A stretch of DNA of 64,000 bases from Takifugu bimaculatus (taxonomy: Eukaryota > Chordata > Actinopteri > Tetraodontiformes > Tetraodontidae), in contig CP034979.1 in the NCBI GenBank assembly GCA_004026145.2, positions 7,489,635-7,553,634 on the forward strand, written 5' to 3'. The notes beneath the pieces were generated by a model, which saw only the letters and a list, made by a program, of their open reading frames with translations, did no database searches and had not been told where the DNA came from. Positions 10,840 to 23,578 of this stretch are shown in pieces (the first letter of the stretch is position 1; the number at the start of each line of letters is the position of its first letter). The position numbers and the translations under genes were made by a program.

Positions 10840-11480
10840 CAGTGGGACCTCTACTTACGAACGTCTCTACATGCAAAATTTTCAGGTTACGAAGCGTCGC
10901 AACGGGAAAATATTTCATCTTGTTACGAAAGAAATTTCAGGATACGAAAGGCAAAAATACGCTACCGCTGCTACTTGCAGCTTGCGGAGTTTAGCGAACG
11001 TAAACATGCTTGTAGCTGCTCTGCAATTAGCTATCGCCTAGCATCTTCCTGTCATCCCATTGGCTAGGAGGGACGTCAATATGTGCAAGTATGTGTGTAT
11101 CCCAGCGTCGCCTTCGTTTACCTTTTATTTGTTGTGGGTGCTCCTATGTTTGTCCATTAGATGGCGCTGTTGCCACAAGTGTTAACGTTCGTTGCTAGTA
11201 ATGACGGCTAATGTAAGATTAGCCTGTGATAAAGTTCATTTTGTTCCTGGAGAAGCCTTGCACTGAATTCCTACATTTATTGTGCAATAATCTAATTGTA
11301 ACATGTATTTGTTACATGTTTTGATGCATTTTTATGATTTATAAAAAAATTATGTTCGAATTTTTGGGGGCTTGGAACGGATTAGGGCATTTACATGGAA
11401 AACACGTCTCTACTTACGTAATTTTCAGGTTACGAAACAACTTCTGGAATGAATTAATTTCCTAAGTCGAGGTCCCACTG
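10840..11480. mobile_element. Non-autonomous mariner-like DNA transposon
   Basis: Inverted ends: CAGTGGGACCTCTACTTACG at 10840 and its near reverse complement CCTAAGTCGAGGTCCCACTG ending at 11480. Internal copies of the same motif (TTTTCAGGTTACGAA) occur near both ends. The flanks are TG and TA, compatible with a decayed TA duplication. 641 bp without a transposase frame. Confidence 0.6.
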
Positions 11481-11649
11481 TATGTCGTATTCACTATATA
11501 TAGATTTATTTGGGAATACATAGGTTCTCAGCAACATATTAAATATCACTAGAATTCAACTCTGGTAAGAAACGGTTACTCTAGTTTAGGGGGTCATAGA
11601 TCACCCATAAGATCACACCAGGAACTTCCATTGGATCAAAATTCTGCTG

Positions 11650-11960
11650 CCTGCATCATTACCAGAACCTCCTCCAGTGGCCACGTTGTTCCTGTCCTGC
11701 AGCAACTCCGCTGGCTTCCATCAGAAACTGGATCATTTTGAAGATTCTCACTTTCGAACCCATCAACGACCTACAGTCGCTCCTCGCCATCTTATTGAGC
11801 TTCCTTCATGTCACAGCTTCTCTGAGGTCCCCTGTTCCACCCAACTCACCCTCCAACTTGTTTGATTGGTGGTCAAGACTGGAGCCTTCAGTCCCCCCAA
11901 ACCTCTGGAATTCTCTACAAACTTTCCCCTCTCTTGCCACATTTAAACTCACTTTTTCTG
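11650..11960 (+). pseudogene. LINE ORF2 C-terminal fragment, frameshifted
   Basis: Translated pieces (HVVPVLQQLRWLPSE; later PQTSGILYK) follow the C-terminal wording of CR1/L2-group LINE reverse transcriptases. They are spread over more than one frame and interrupted by stops. A dead copy. Confidence 0.6.
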
Positions 11961-12175
11961 TTCAGCTTATAATACATATTTGGCACATTTTAATATGGGA
12001 CTCTATCTGTATTATCAGACGTTACCCACTGTCATGTCTGTCTAGTGGGAGGAAGTTCCAGCAGGAAGCTGGTCCCCATGGTGCTGAGGTGGGCGAGGGG
12101 TGCGATGAGGTGGATGGAGGATCTGAGGTAGTGAGTCCGGGTGGTATGGAGATCGGACAGATAGGAAGGGCCGTC

Positions 12176-12397
12176 TTACTCCCTTTTGCTGTCCCAAGCA
12201 TTTTCCACCACCACGTTAGCCCCACTGACGTTGCTGGTGAAGTTTGTCTGTTCTGCTGCGAGGCGGTCGTTGTCCATGAAGAGCTGCATGAGCCCGCTGG
12301 TCTGTAGAGACGTAGCATCTACAGACGTGTGGATGCTTCTGTCCATCTGAATGGTGTTTTGGCTGGTGGCAGTGATGTTAGCAGCAGCCCTCCCAAG
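12176..12397 (-). CDS. Orphan terminal coding exon, unidentified protein
   Basis: The acceptor is strong: a pyrimidine-rich tract ending CCACCTCTGTTTAG at 12398. An open frame of 73 codons follows and stops at TAA 12176-12178. It begins LGRAAANITATSQNTIQM and ends NVVVENAWDSKRE. Composition is protein-like, rich in Asn, Ser, Thr and Ala, with three N-glycosylation sequons (NIT, NFT, NVS). The exon starts at phase 0 if CTT is the first codon. I did not recognise a family and found no convincing neighbouring exon. It could be the last exon of a minus-strand gene, an exon left from a lost gene, or chance. Confidence 0.4.
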   Translation of the reverse strand, partial: LGRAAANITATSQNTIQMDRSIHTSVDATSLQTSGLMQLFMDNDRLAAEQTNFTSNVSGANVVVENAWDSKRE

Positions 12398-13199
12398 CTA
12401 AACAGAGGTGGGGATGGGGGTTAGGAAACTACTCCAGATTGTATTCTGGAACCCTGCTTTGGAGGGCTGAAAAGCTGTCTTTGGTCCATTGCTTCACCTT
12501 TCGAAGCACGTTTTAACTCTTATTATAGAGATGTATGCTGGAATGACTTGTATAGTGAGGTGGTCAGTACAGCAAAGCCATCGATAAGCAGTATTTACTA
12601 ACCCTACTTCACGTACGCGCTTCCACTCAAGATCTTGTAGCTACACCTTTGATTTGGTTGAGTGAAAAAACTGTTCTGCCCGTAGGAGATCAGTCTGTGT
12701 TGACAGGCTGTCCAGTGACTAACTCAGAACTTGACAGAAAGGCACGCCGCTGATTTTCCAGGTGGATTGCAGGATCGTTGTCACCTCAACAACCCCTTCA
12801 CAGTTCCGAAATGACCCACATCGACCCAAGATGATGCGCTATTTTTGTGCAGTGTGAAAGGAGCTGAGGTGATCGAGTGGGAGGTCCCAGTTGCAGGAAA
12901 TACTTTCCATAACAGAAAAAGTTGCAGCAATAGCAATGCCATAACAGATTGTTGGATATTCATGGAAGGATATTCCACAATCAGCCAGGAACAGAGTCCA
13001 GACTCACAGGGATAGCACAGTGATACTAGCTAGCAACGGACCTTCACAGGTATGTAACGATGAAAAACAAACACATTAAAAAAACACATAAAATCTGCTC
13101 TACATGCACAAACGTCGACCTGGAACCCGTGTCTGGTACCTCATATCTGGTAGGTTGAGGATGGGGGGTGTGGTGGAAAGAGGGTGCTCTGGTTATGAC

Positions 13200-13640
13200 A
13201 TTAGCAGTGGAATTCTGGACCAGTTGAAGCTAATGAGGGATTTAAGAGGGAGACCAAAGAGAAGGGGGTTCCATTAGTCAATACGGGACTAGGTTAGACG
13301 CAGTGTGTTCAGGGTGAGGGAAGAACGAGGATGGCTCATGTTACGTAGATGGAAATATGTTGGTAACATTGTTGATGTGAGATGATGATAGCGAGCTATC
13401 GAGGGCACCCAGACTCTTAACTTGGGGGGAAAGGGAGACTGAGGAGTTATTGGTTTTGAGTGGAAAACTGTCAAACCTTGATGATGGAGATCTGCTACCA
13501 AAAAGAAGGATGTCAGTTTTATCACTGTGGAGTTGTAGTTTATTCGAAGCGACCCTTATTTACTGGAAAGGTCGAACTGGGTGTCATCTGCAAAGCAGCA
13601 GAATTGAATATTGAGTATAATGTTACCATGGGGATGGAGG
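13200..13640 (-). pseudogene. LINE reverse transcriptase fragment
   Basis: On the minus strand the catalytic motif is legible as CCFADDTQF near 13570-13600. Further down come a LINE-like segment and YFHLRNMSHPRSSLT, standard wording of fish CR1/L2-group elements. Stops and a frame change between the two parts show it is dead. Confidence 0.7.
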
Positions 13641-13739
13641 AAGGTGGTAAAAATAGGTCCAGCCCAAAAGCAACAGGGAGCGGTTGGGATGTAAAGAAGC
13701 AGAGTTGGAGGTACTGAATGCAGCCAGAGAGATCAGAGT

Positions 13740-16700
13740 GAATCCATTCCTTTCATTCTACTTTAAATACATAAAATACATTTTATTACAACATTCACAT
13801 CACCTGAACATTGCCTAGTCACATAATATGTATTTGTCTTCTGACCACCTCACTAACAGTGAGTTTCTGGGCAAGAGGACAGCTATCTACCCCAGGCTGT
13901 TCAGTCTTTTCCATTGGAAAAGACATCTCTACTGCAAATGTGCACACACAAGAAATATGTCAATATGACAGCAACACCTGTCTACACTGGTTCCAGTGTT
14001 AAGAGGGAGCTAGCCAGAACGTTGAACCCACGACAGGAAGGATTTTCATTCAGGTTGGTGAGAACAGGTGAGTTAAGGCTGAGCGAGGCAAACAGGGCTG
14101 GAACAAACAGCAATCTTTAGAATCTACGATGAACAAATCGGAAGCTGCCATTCAAAATGGTCCAACCTGTTGTTTGTGAGGCACCACAATTAGTCTTCAT
14201 AGATTTAAAACCTGTAGCTCTTACAATCACACATGTTACGTGAGGACGTAACATGATAGCCAATGTTAGCGCTGATATCAATGAACTATGTCGCAACATA
14301 GACAACATTTTCTTGGACAGCCATAAAAAACAATGTGTAGTAGCTGGAAGACAGACACATGGATAAAGTAGTCCTTAAAGCATTGTCATTCAAGCTAATG
14401 GTCCAGTAAAGGTTCCTTTTTTAGATGAGCTGTCATTGACATTTGAAAATGTAAACTTTAGTTAAAAACTGTAAGCTAATGGAGAAAACTCCCTCGAGGG
14501 TGTTTATCCATGTCCATGTATTCAGGTTTTTGTGAAAAGCTCAGTTGCACCAATGTAATCTCCTGTGCACAGCGCGTTCATCCTTTACACGGGCCGATCT
14601 TGTTTTCGCACATGCGACATATAGTGTTGCACTTTAAAGCCCTGATATGAAGCATCACAAGAAGCTTTGATTCTAAAAATTGGACCAATATGTCATTGTT
14701 GGTTGAGCTTTGGGGGTGCTGAGCTACCCTGAGAGCCTGACTGGTTCAAAAGTTTACATTTTCTGGTCAATCCACTGAACAAAATATACGTGTATCACTT
14801 CTACACTTGTGAACAGAACTTTACACTTTGTGATATGCAGAAACTTACCAACATCTGAGAAGGTTAAGCTTTATAAATCCTGGCTCGTGAAACAAGAGGC
14901 TTGGATTGGAATCATTAAGCAAAAAAAAAAAAACCACAACAAAAAAACATGGAGAAGTAAACTTTCCCCCTGGAACTCCAGTTTGTAGGAACTCATTTAG
15001 TTGTAGCACACACGCACAATAATCTGTTCCATTCGAAAACAATCCAGCTCAAATGAGGACTGTTGTCTGTTCGGGATGATAATGTGTTGGCATCGGGTAG
15101 TAGGTGATTATTTAACCATAACCATTGTATGATGGGTCGGGAATCAAATGAACCGAATCATTTCAAGGCAGGAATGTATTCCCGACATTGCGTTGTTGAC
15201 AATTTTTGTGTCTGGCAATGTTTTGTTGGTTGTTTTTTTTTAAAGTCTGTTCAATTATCCCTGAAAGAAAAATAAATCTTAAGAAATGCAATCATTTTAG
15301 GGGCGCTTGGATTGAATTCAGGGCCGTTAGCACCCCCAAACATGGGCTTGTGATGGCCTTGGAGACAGGCATGATTTTCCCATGTTTGGACAAGAGTGCT
15401 CATGAAGAGGTTGTTCTGCTCATTCTCGGTAAAATTAAAATAAAGAAAATCAATAGTTCCCAAGGGAACTCAGCCAAATGGCCTCATCCATTTTTCTTGT
15501 AGCTCTTCATTTTTCCACGAATGCTGCCCTTAACCGAGTTTGAGAATTGACTTAGTGAAAGGTCTTGTGTTGATTTCTCGAGGCTTTGTAAAGTAAAGGC
15601 AGCACCCATGTGTGGAGGCTTTAGGAAATTGTATTACCCCCCCTCTAGGACAGACAGCAACACACACCAGTTACACTCAATCCCTGGAGCAATCCCACCT
15701 GGTTAGCAGGTTTCCTTTAGGCCTAAATATCATTAGGACCATTTAAAAGAGGGATGACAAACATGGTGAACATCACCATTTCCCCATGTTAATGGGCGGA
15801 TGCTCATGCACTGAATCCTGCTAAATCTGTGTATTTTCCAAAGATGCTTCTTGCAAGAGTGAAAAACAATCCTGGTGTTGTCCAAGTGCTTTTATTCTAG
15901 TTACTACCTGTGAACTAAATGGGATACTGGGGATGCCGCTGTGCCTTTAGCCCAATAGCTTTTGCACTGTTGTAGTGTTTAAAGTCTGTTTGCAATTAAT
16001 TTGTCATTTTGGGGAGGGGCCAGTTTGATTAACACCGATCTTCACTAATGATTCAAAGCTAGCGTAAGGTTGTAAACACAAGGCTGACCTTGTCAAAACC
16101 ACCAAACATCTACCAGTTAGTTCGTTATGACTAATAATGCAGAAGTAGCCTGGGAGCAAAGTAAAACTGTGCCAGGCTAAACGTAAGTAACTGAGATAAA
16201 GCCCATGTGACTAACACAACCTAAACATTCAGCCATCCGGCCATGTCCAAATGCTCTTCCCTGAAGGGACCCTATCCAGTCAGGATTTGGGTAGAGGCAG
16301 GAACAAAATATAGATCTACATGCAATAAATAATTACACCAAATCACATAATTTACACAAATAATAAGAGCATACAGGAGCATATTTGTCCTATTTCCAAC
16401 AACCTACTCAGCATTTCCCACCTGGAACTATAGAAATGTGCCTGAGTCCCTTGGGATAGACTTTTGCCTGAACACCTTTGAGAAAGAGGACAGGCAGAAG
16501 TGAGTTCAGTGTTTGTACAAGAAACTGTTTGGAATAAATGAGTTCAGCAGCTGGCAGATTTTTATAATCAACACACATTTGTTTGTGAAGGTGAAGCTAA
16601 CTGTTCAAAGAACTTTAGGTGCTCCACTGGGCCCCTGTAACCATGTCTACAGAGTGTTTGATGAATAATATGTAAAGCATAGGAATAAAAACCTGCAACC

Positions 16701-19700
16701 AAATTCAGTGTTGACAATACCATGAAAAAAATGTCATAATAGTTCTTCAAATGAAAATTCGTATGTGTTTCCTGACCTGACCAGATTTGCTGTTACTCTG
16801 CTCTCGAGTTTAGGGGTGTTTAGATTTGTACACATTGACCGGCCTTGATGGACTTGACAAACTTTTCCCCTGATATTCTTTGGGTTTCTAGTCCAAACAC
16901 ACTAAAGGCAAGAAGCTTGATGGACAGTTGGTTCCCCAGTCAAAGCCCAAATGACCAAACCTGAGTCACTCGGGCTGAAAGTGTGAGCAGACGTGTCAAC
17001 TTCAGATTTACTCAGCACCTTCTGATCCGAGTTGTTAAAGTCAAATGTGACCTACCCTCCCTGATTTCCCTCCCTTTGAGTAAGCACCTTTTTCTGCTGA
17101 CCTCCACCTTGTGAAGTACAGATCTCTGACAGCATCGATACCATTTCTGCACGTTGAGCCTGTTGGCTTTTTTTCACTTGGTGGACCTTTGACAGATCAA
17201 TCAGTTGTAGCCCTCACTGTGCGTACATCGGGTCTGAGGTGACGGAGATTTTGCTGGCTTGTTTTGATGACACTCACCTTTCTTAATATGCCAGTCTGCC
17301 CAAATGGCATTACACGCTTTGCTGTCTCCATTTATTTGCCTGCTTTCTTATCTTTCACATGAGAGGCCCAGACACCCCCCGCCCGCCCGCTTCATCCACC
17401 CCCATCACAAGAAGAATGATAATTGCTAGCACCTTCCAGGAAAAAGCAGGTAAGGGAAATAGACTGGCATTTACCTACCCATTAGTGTATTGGTCAAGGC
17501 AGAGGAAAAAAGGGAAGAAAGGTACAACTCAAACCAGGACCACAGCCAGCTGGACGCAGTCTGATTGTGCAACTGTTGCACAGCACAACAAAAACCACAA
17601 CCTCAACAGCGACATTCTGTGCATGCATCAGAAATTAAAAGGTGTAAAGTTCAAATTCTTGAAATGTCATATTCAATAGCATAATTATATAGTATAATTG
17701 CTCAGGGAAATGGCATAATAGAATAGAGGGTCACACACTATTTGAATGCTGTTATTAAGTCATACATCTCAGCGCTGGACTAAGACTCTGTCATTAGCAT
17801 GTTTCTACTGAACCTATATAAATGTTAATTGGTCTTTTGTAATCCTATACAATAACAGGTAATTTCTAAGCTGTTAATCATATGCAACCTTGCCATGAAG
17901 CTGCAGCAACCTTTGTGACGCGCAGATAAATGATTCCCAGTATTAGACTGTTGTAACCTTTTAGCTCAGGGTTGTATCAGAAAGCACACAATTGTGCTGT
18001 TTCTTCAGTAATGTGACACTCAGACACAGGCCTCCACTGGTGTTTCAGTGCCTTGACCTTTCTAAACTACTCTCCAGGGGCATGTTTGTAAATGTCGGAT
18101 CACTTCTGATTATGAGGAAAAAGTTACTCATGTCTCATGTGTAGTTATTGTTCCTTGAGATTCTTAATGCTATATGCTACAACACCTATGGGGTACTTTT
18201 TAGCACAAGAATTAAGTAAACTGTAGTCAGTATTTACCATTACCAGCTGTAAACAGGATAAATCACACCAGGGAGAATTACAGCCAGAATTACACCTATT
18301 TTTCCCACAATCAAATCAAAGATATCTTGGTCCGTATAGACTGGGAGGATGGGACAGGTAAATTCAAGGATGGAGGAAATCTTCTCAGGTAGGTGTTAAA
18401 GCCAGAGTTTGAAACAGAAGTTGTCAAACCTTTTTTTGTACCTTACCAGAAGTGTGTGTTCCACTGACGTGATTAATTTTCTCCAACATTTTTACACTAC
18501 CTGTAGACAGTAAAGACCTTGTGGATATTGATATGTGTACAAGTGGTAAAGTCTCAAATTCCGTTACCCAAATGTCCATCTACTGTCCCCCTCTTCCAGT
18601 GGTGGATAAGATGCTTTCTCTGTTTCATCTGTGCTGGGTACTTTATCTTCTAATGACTGTTTCGACTGTTGCTTCTTTGAGTCCACTGGCCCACATTGGC
18701 TCTGGGGATAATGAGTATGGGAATCTAGCGTGTGGAATCTGAAGCAGGTGCCAGAGGGTCAAGGTTAAATCACTTGTTGAACAAGACATGGGAGGTTGGA
18801 CAGTGGAATTTGCCCTCTCCACCTCATCACCACCTGAATGCTGTACAAAACAGACAGGCTATTTTTGCTGGTCATCCATTGATTTTTGGTGCTTATTTCT
18901 GCAGGATTACAGCCGCTCAAGGAATTCATGTTGTCATGCGTGAAGCTGGCATAAAGGCTGACAATGAGCCTCAACAATCCTCTTGGGTTCTGCTGCAGCT
19001 CCATTCAATCACTTTGACTTTTCATCGAGTGACCCATGCTCACACACTTACAAAACCCTCATTTGCTGAAACAATCCTTATAGATGTGGCATTTACAGGA
19101 ACCTTTACAGTATAATTGCTAAAGTATCAAAGCTTTTTGAATATTGGGCCTGAAGGGGATTATGTAAGAAGGCCAAAAGTCAGCATATAATTGTGGAGGA
19201 ATCTGTCCAGATATGAGCAGCAACATAGAAGACTTGATTTTGTTGCTGCAGTCCCCTTTTACAACATGTTTTTGAAAGGAAATGCTCCCTTTATGTAGTC
19301 TGCCATGATACAGCCTCAAACACTGGTGATGATGGAGGAAACAGTCGACAGACAAATCAGGTGAGACACGACTGAACCCAAAAATTTCAAACACAAACTT
19401 ACTTCTTTGGGAAATGGGCAGAAAAACCAATACAGGCAGATTTTTATGGACACCTTGGTTTCTTGTGTCAGCCAATAATACGTGAGGACACTTCAGATCC
19501 GTTTCACCTCCTCACTTCCCTGACCTGAACCAACATATCTGTAACAGAGGTGAAGGATGTCAAATGTCTCTGCAGTCGACTATATTGGTAGAATCCCTGT
19601 TGTCTTAGAACACAGACGGCAAAGAGAAGAAACTCTGGATATTTTTATGCTTTCCTCTTTATTTACTGTATTTCATAGTCCAACTTTCTTGTGTTTATAT

Positions 19701-19985
19701 TTGGAAGAAGGTTTTAACAAGACCGTCTCTTTAATTCTCTCAAGCTTTTCAATCTGTCTCTAATAAAGATTTTAGTTCTGACTCATCTGCCTGGTTCTAG
19801 ATTTTTCCAAGAGCACACGAGTCCTGAGTCTGATGGACAATCACATCGCAACCAAAAGAGACATTTGTCTTTTCATGTTGTTTGGTTGTGATGAATGAAT
19901 CTAGTTTCTTGTTAGTGTTTGGGTTTAGTGTGCCTTGGTGCTGACTGATGTGTTCACCAGTCGACGTCTCGTACTGCTTCGATAC
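13740..19985. other. Long gene-free unique region
   Basis: No splice-supported coding exon and no recognisable transposon over 6 kb. The open frames (for example 19119-19475 minus, 18732-19115 plus) have no family wording. Some AT-rich stretches with homeodomain-type TAAT cores (for example 17828-17960) could be conserved non-coding elements; this cannot be judged without comparison. Confidence 0.4.
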
Positions 19986-19986
19986 T

Positions 19987-20463
19987 GAAACTGTTAGGAG
20001 ATCCCGAGTGTTTCCCTCTCCCCCTCCCTGTCTGTGTCTCGTCTGTGTTTCCCCTATCTGTTTATTTCCAGACTCTCCCCCGTCGGGGGATCGACGCACA
20101 CCTAGAACCCATCTCCAGCCAATCACCCACACCTGCCGTCTGTTTTATAAGCCTGGTCCACTTCTCAATCTTCGCCGATTCATTGTTAACCCCCCGTGGT
20201 ACAGCCAGGCTCCTATAAGTTTAATTCTAGTTCACTTCACTTCCTGCTTCCTGTGCTAATCTGATTGTTCATTCCTCCAGCAGATCTCCCTTCTCGGATG
20301 CTTGTTCGTGCTGCCCAGCCTGCTCCTGTTATATCGTGTTTCTGCACCTCTTGGTTTTTGTCCTAAACCATTAACAGTAAACGGACCCTTGCTCCAACTC
20401 CAGCCAGTCATGTGTGTCTGCTTTTGGGGTCTAGATTCATGTCTGCAGATTCTTAACAGAAAT
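19987..20463 (+). mobile_element. Solo LTR of a retrotransposon (probably Gypsy-type)
   Basis: The 467-bp unit at 19992-20458 starts TGTTAG and ends TTAACA, and is flanked by GAAAC (19987-19991) and GAAAT (20459-20463), a 5-bp duplication with one mismatch. No internal region or primer-binding site follows, so it is a solo LTR. TTTTATAAGCC near 20142 may be its TATA-type promoter. Relics with shared wording lie at 6290 and 59313. Confidence 0.65.
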
Positions 20464-20659
20464 CGGCACCTGGATCAACCTGTCTTTGATCTGTGTTGTA
20501 GAAAAATTCTGGAGGGTGTGGAACAAACACAGTGGAGACTCAGGTGACCTTTGTTGAAGCGTAGTTTACTGATATCAGGAGAAGGAGCAACACCGCAACA
20601 GTTCATGCATGCAGATTGAGCCCCAATTCTGAAGAGATATTTGTACCAAGAGATTTTGA

Positions 20660-20885
20660 CCATCAATCAATCAATCAACCAATCAATCAATTTTTATTTA
20701 TATAGCCTCCGTTACAATCAAAATTGTTTCTAGGTGCTTTCCAGAATCCCAGGGCCTGACCCCCAAACAAGCAACAGTGGCAGGAAAAACTCCCCTTCAA
20801 CAGGAAGAAACCTTGAGCAGGACCAGGCTCGTGTAGGGGGACCCTCCTGCTGATGGCCGGCTGGGTATACAACACAATCATCTAA
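20660..20885 (-). mobile_element. LINE 3' end with (TGAT)n tail
   Basis: On the minus strand a conserved-looking 3' region (CTCGAGCAG-type wording, then GCTATATAAATAAAAA) ends in a TGAT repeat at 20662-20692. This is the usual 3' end of a common teleost non-LTR repeat. Probably the same family as 28640-29151. Confidence 0.55.
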
Positions 20886-21582
20886 CTTGTTTATCCATTT
20901 AGAACTGCTTTCTCTACAGAAAAAAAATGGGGAAAAAGAAAAAAAACAAGATTTGCCACATACCCCGGAACACTGAGCGGTAAACAACGGACAGCACGGA
21001 CCCCCCCATGTTGTGGGGGTGACATGTTGGACAACAGCTGCAGTCTCTTGGGATAAAAACGTTGACCTTCCTGCAAAACATGACCCAAATATGTGACCTC
21101 TGGACTGCAGTACTGCAAGTGTCAACAGAATCAAATCACTCCCCAAAGAAGTGATGACATCATTCAGATTGTCACACCTTCTTATCAAATCACTCAATCG
21201 ATTTTCATCAACACCAGCCGTCCAAGCAACTATAATGTGAGGCTACAAATCATGAAATCTGTACAAAACTGTAGGGAGGAAAGTCGCCAAACATTGTAAT
21301 CAACAGCAGCAACACAATAACAGTCCTTGCACAACAAATCCCTTCCAAACCAACTCACTAGAGTCCTTTCAGAAATGAGGAATGCATGTTGAACATCTGA
21401 ACCTGCCACTGAACATGAGTTTGCTCAGATACCAGCTCAACTACCAGGGTACCAGAGGCACCACAGTAGCGAACATGTGCGAACATCTGAAACTGTAGCT
21501 TGACTGTCAACCAAAATTTCACCCCCCCCTCTGAGGGGGGATTACACAAGAAATAACATTATCACTCATCTTCTCGGGGAGT

Positions 21583-21668
21583 AGTAATTAGACGACCCTA
21601 TATGATAATTAGTTAATTATCTAGGATAATAGCTGGAACTACAGAATTACTAACAATAAGCTTTTTCA
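21583..21668 (-). mobile_element. Internal fragment of the same LINE family
   Basis: ATTAGACGACCC ... ACTACAGAATTACTAACAAT AAGCTTTTTCAAAG matches 28668-28750 with few differences. A separated piece of the element whose tail is at 20660. Confidence 0.6.
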
Positions 21669-21737
21669 AAGCATGGCGTGATTGTCGTCCCCGTCCATTT
21701 TTTCAGCTCATTATGTGAACAAATTCATCAGACCAAT

Positions 21738-21888
21738 TTCTAAAGCAGGCATGTCCAAACCCAGTACTCGAGGGCCATAATCCAGCCGGGTTTTCTATCC
21801 CAATGAATGCATTTTCAGCCTGGTAGGACAGAAAACCCGGCTGGATTGTGGCAATCGAGGACTGGGTTTAGACATGCCTGTTCTAAAG
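21738..21888. mobile_element. hAT-type MITE with perfect 8-bp duplication TTCTAAAG
   Basis: A 135-bp element at 21746-21880 (CAGGCATGTCCAAACCC ... GACATGCCTG) is flanked by TTCTAAAG at 21738-21745 and 21881-21888. The interior is an inverted repeat of the same family as 815-946. No coding capacity. Confidence 0.8.
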
Positions 21889-21889
21889 A

Positions 21890-23578
21890 CTTGAGAAAAA
21901 TGGGGAAGTTGGGACAGAAGCAGTCTGATTATCATGTGTGTGCCCTACCTGAGTCAAGCTCTCGGCTCTCACAAGATTTTTTTTGTTTTTCTGCCTTCTG
22001 GATTTTGACTGCTTTTGGTTTTTCAAATAAGGATTTTAGATTTTTGTACTGCTGCCTCGTCTAATCATTAATGATCAAAAACTGCTTATTTTAATAAAGG
22101 TACTGTGGTCGGAACAAGAACGGCCTTGACAAAGCCTATTTGGTACATCAAGTGTGTTTGACAAATATTAAGCACAGTTGCTACATGATAAATAAATAAG
22201 AGGCTTGACTTCCCCCATTTACATGCAGAATTGGCTGAGAAGAAGCTGCCAGTTGCATCACTATTATCAAAACTTTCCCCAAATTCTGAAAAGGCAAAGT
22301 GACTCCTAGAGTCTGTGGCATCTTTTTTAGCTTAGGATAGAAAAGACAGTCTACAACAAGGGCTTTTGATCCAAGACCCGGATGTTAGACCTGCGATACA
22401 GCCTCCGGAAGCGAAAATATTTCAAGAAAGCAATCCTGAAACGTTGAGACAAAAACCACAGTGATGGATTAGCTAAGGACTGCGGAGTCAAGCAAGAACT
22501 ATGGTAAAGGCAGGTGAGACCCACGGCGCATGGACTGAAAATACTGAAATGGAAAAAAACTGTTCCACATAAAGGAAGGAATAAAAATGAAATACGTGTG
22601 CGTAGAGTAGAGTGTTTTTGGGTGGACAGACAAGAAGAGGGAAAAAAGAGGAATATTTTCCAAATGTAGATGGTACATTTCTGCCAGATTCCATGAAGAA
22701 TAAAGAGGAGTCAGATTTTACTGATCAGGATATTTTTAGGTTCAGGAAACTCAGTTTCAAAGTAAAAAAAGAACAACTCCATAGTAATGACAGGCGAGGT
22801 TCCAATGTGCACTTTGCTTAAAACGATGTTTTTATATGTGCTTTTCCTCACATCAGCTTCAATGACTGGAATTAAAGACCCATGCTCAATATAGGGAGAT
22901 GCCAGGAAAAGAGCATGTTTCTTGGAACTGATGACGCTGAACAGCATAAGTGTTTGTTCGGGAGACACAGCGACACTGTAAATGAGGCTGACTGGAGGAG
23001 GGGACGGGTTGCGAAGGTGCTTCTGAGCAGGAAGAGCATTAGAACCTTTCTTCCTGGATCTCGCGTGGTGGAAGGAGTGAAGTGCCGACTAATGGTTGTT
23101 GGGACCAAGTATGACAATTTTCCTCCTGTTTTTCTAAATGTCTCATGGGCCCTCGTGCTGCTTCCAAACAGGTGGAGACGCAGGATCCAACGGATGTGTG
23201 GAGAGAGATGGAGAGATGTCAATGTGACAGCAGCAGAACAATTAGAGGTTGAGAATTCAATACAGTTGAGACCTTCTGAGTTCTTCTTCAACTTGGAGAA
23301 AAAAAAATGGACAGATGTTACATTTTGTGGTTTCCATGTTGACACCCAGGATACATCTTCTTCACTCATGAACAGTGCTGAGGTTTCAGCTCAGTGGTGC
23401 TTCACAGATGCTCGGTGTGGCGTTACTGAAGGAGCTCCGCTTTTTAAATAACATCATGGAGCTCTGAGAGCCTCAGTGCTCTGTGGCTTCTTACTGCATC
23501 TGTTTTAAGATGCTTTATTGTTCTGTCATGTTGACATTTCTGTTGTTGTATGGACAGTTTCAAATTCTCTCTCTCTCC
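21890..23578. other. Intergenic DNA, nothing identified
   Basis: Two overlapping open frames on opposite strands (22872-23369 minus, 22882-23451 plus) have no family wording and no supporting splice structure. No repeat family recognised. Confidence 0.4.

Noticed and set aside
12022..12318. 98-codon minus-strand ORF overlapping the orphan exon
   Set aside because: It is in a different frame from the acceptor-supported frame and is Ser/Pro/Thr-biased as a shadow would be.
19119..19475. 118-codon minus-strand ORF
   Set aside because: Average composition, no recognisable motif, no splice partners; kept as unassigned DNA.
22872..23451. Two overlapping ORFs of 165 and 189 codons on opposite strands
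   Set aside because: Neither has family wording; overlap on both strands suggests a stop-poor stretch rather than a gene.
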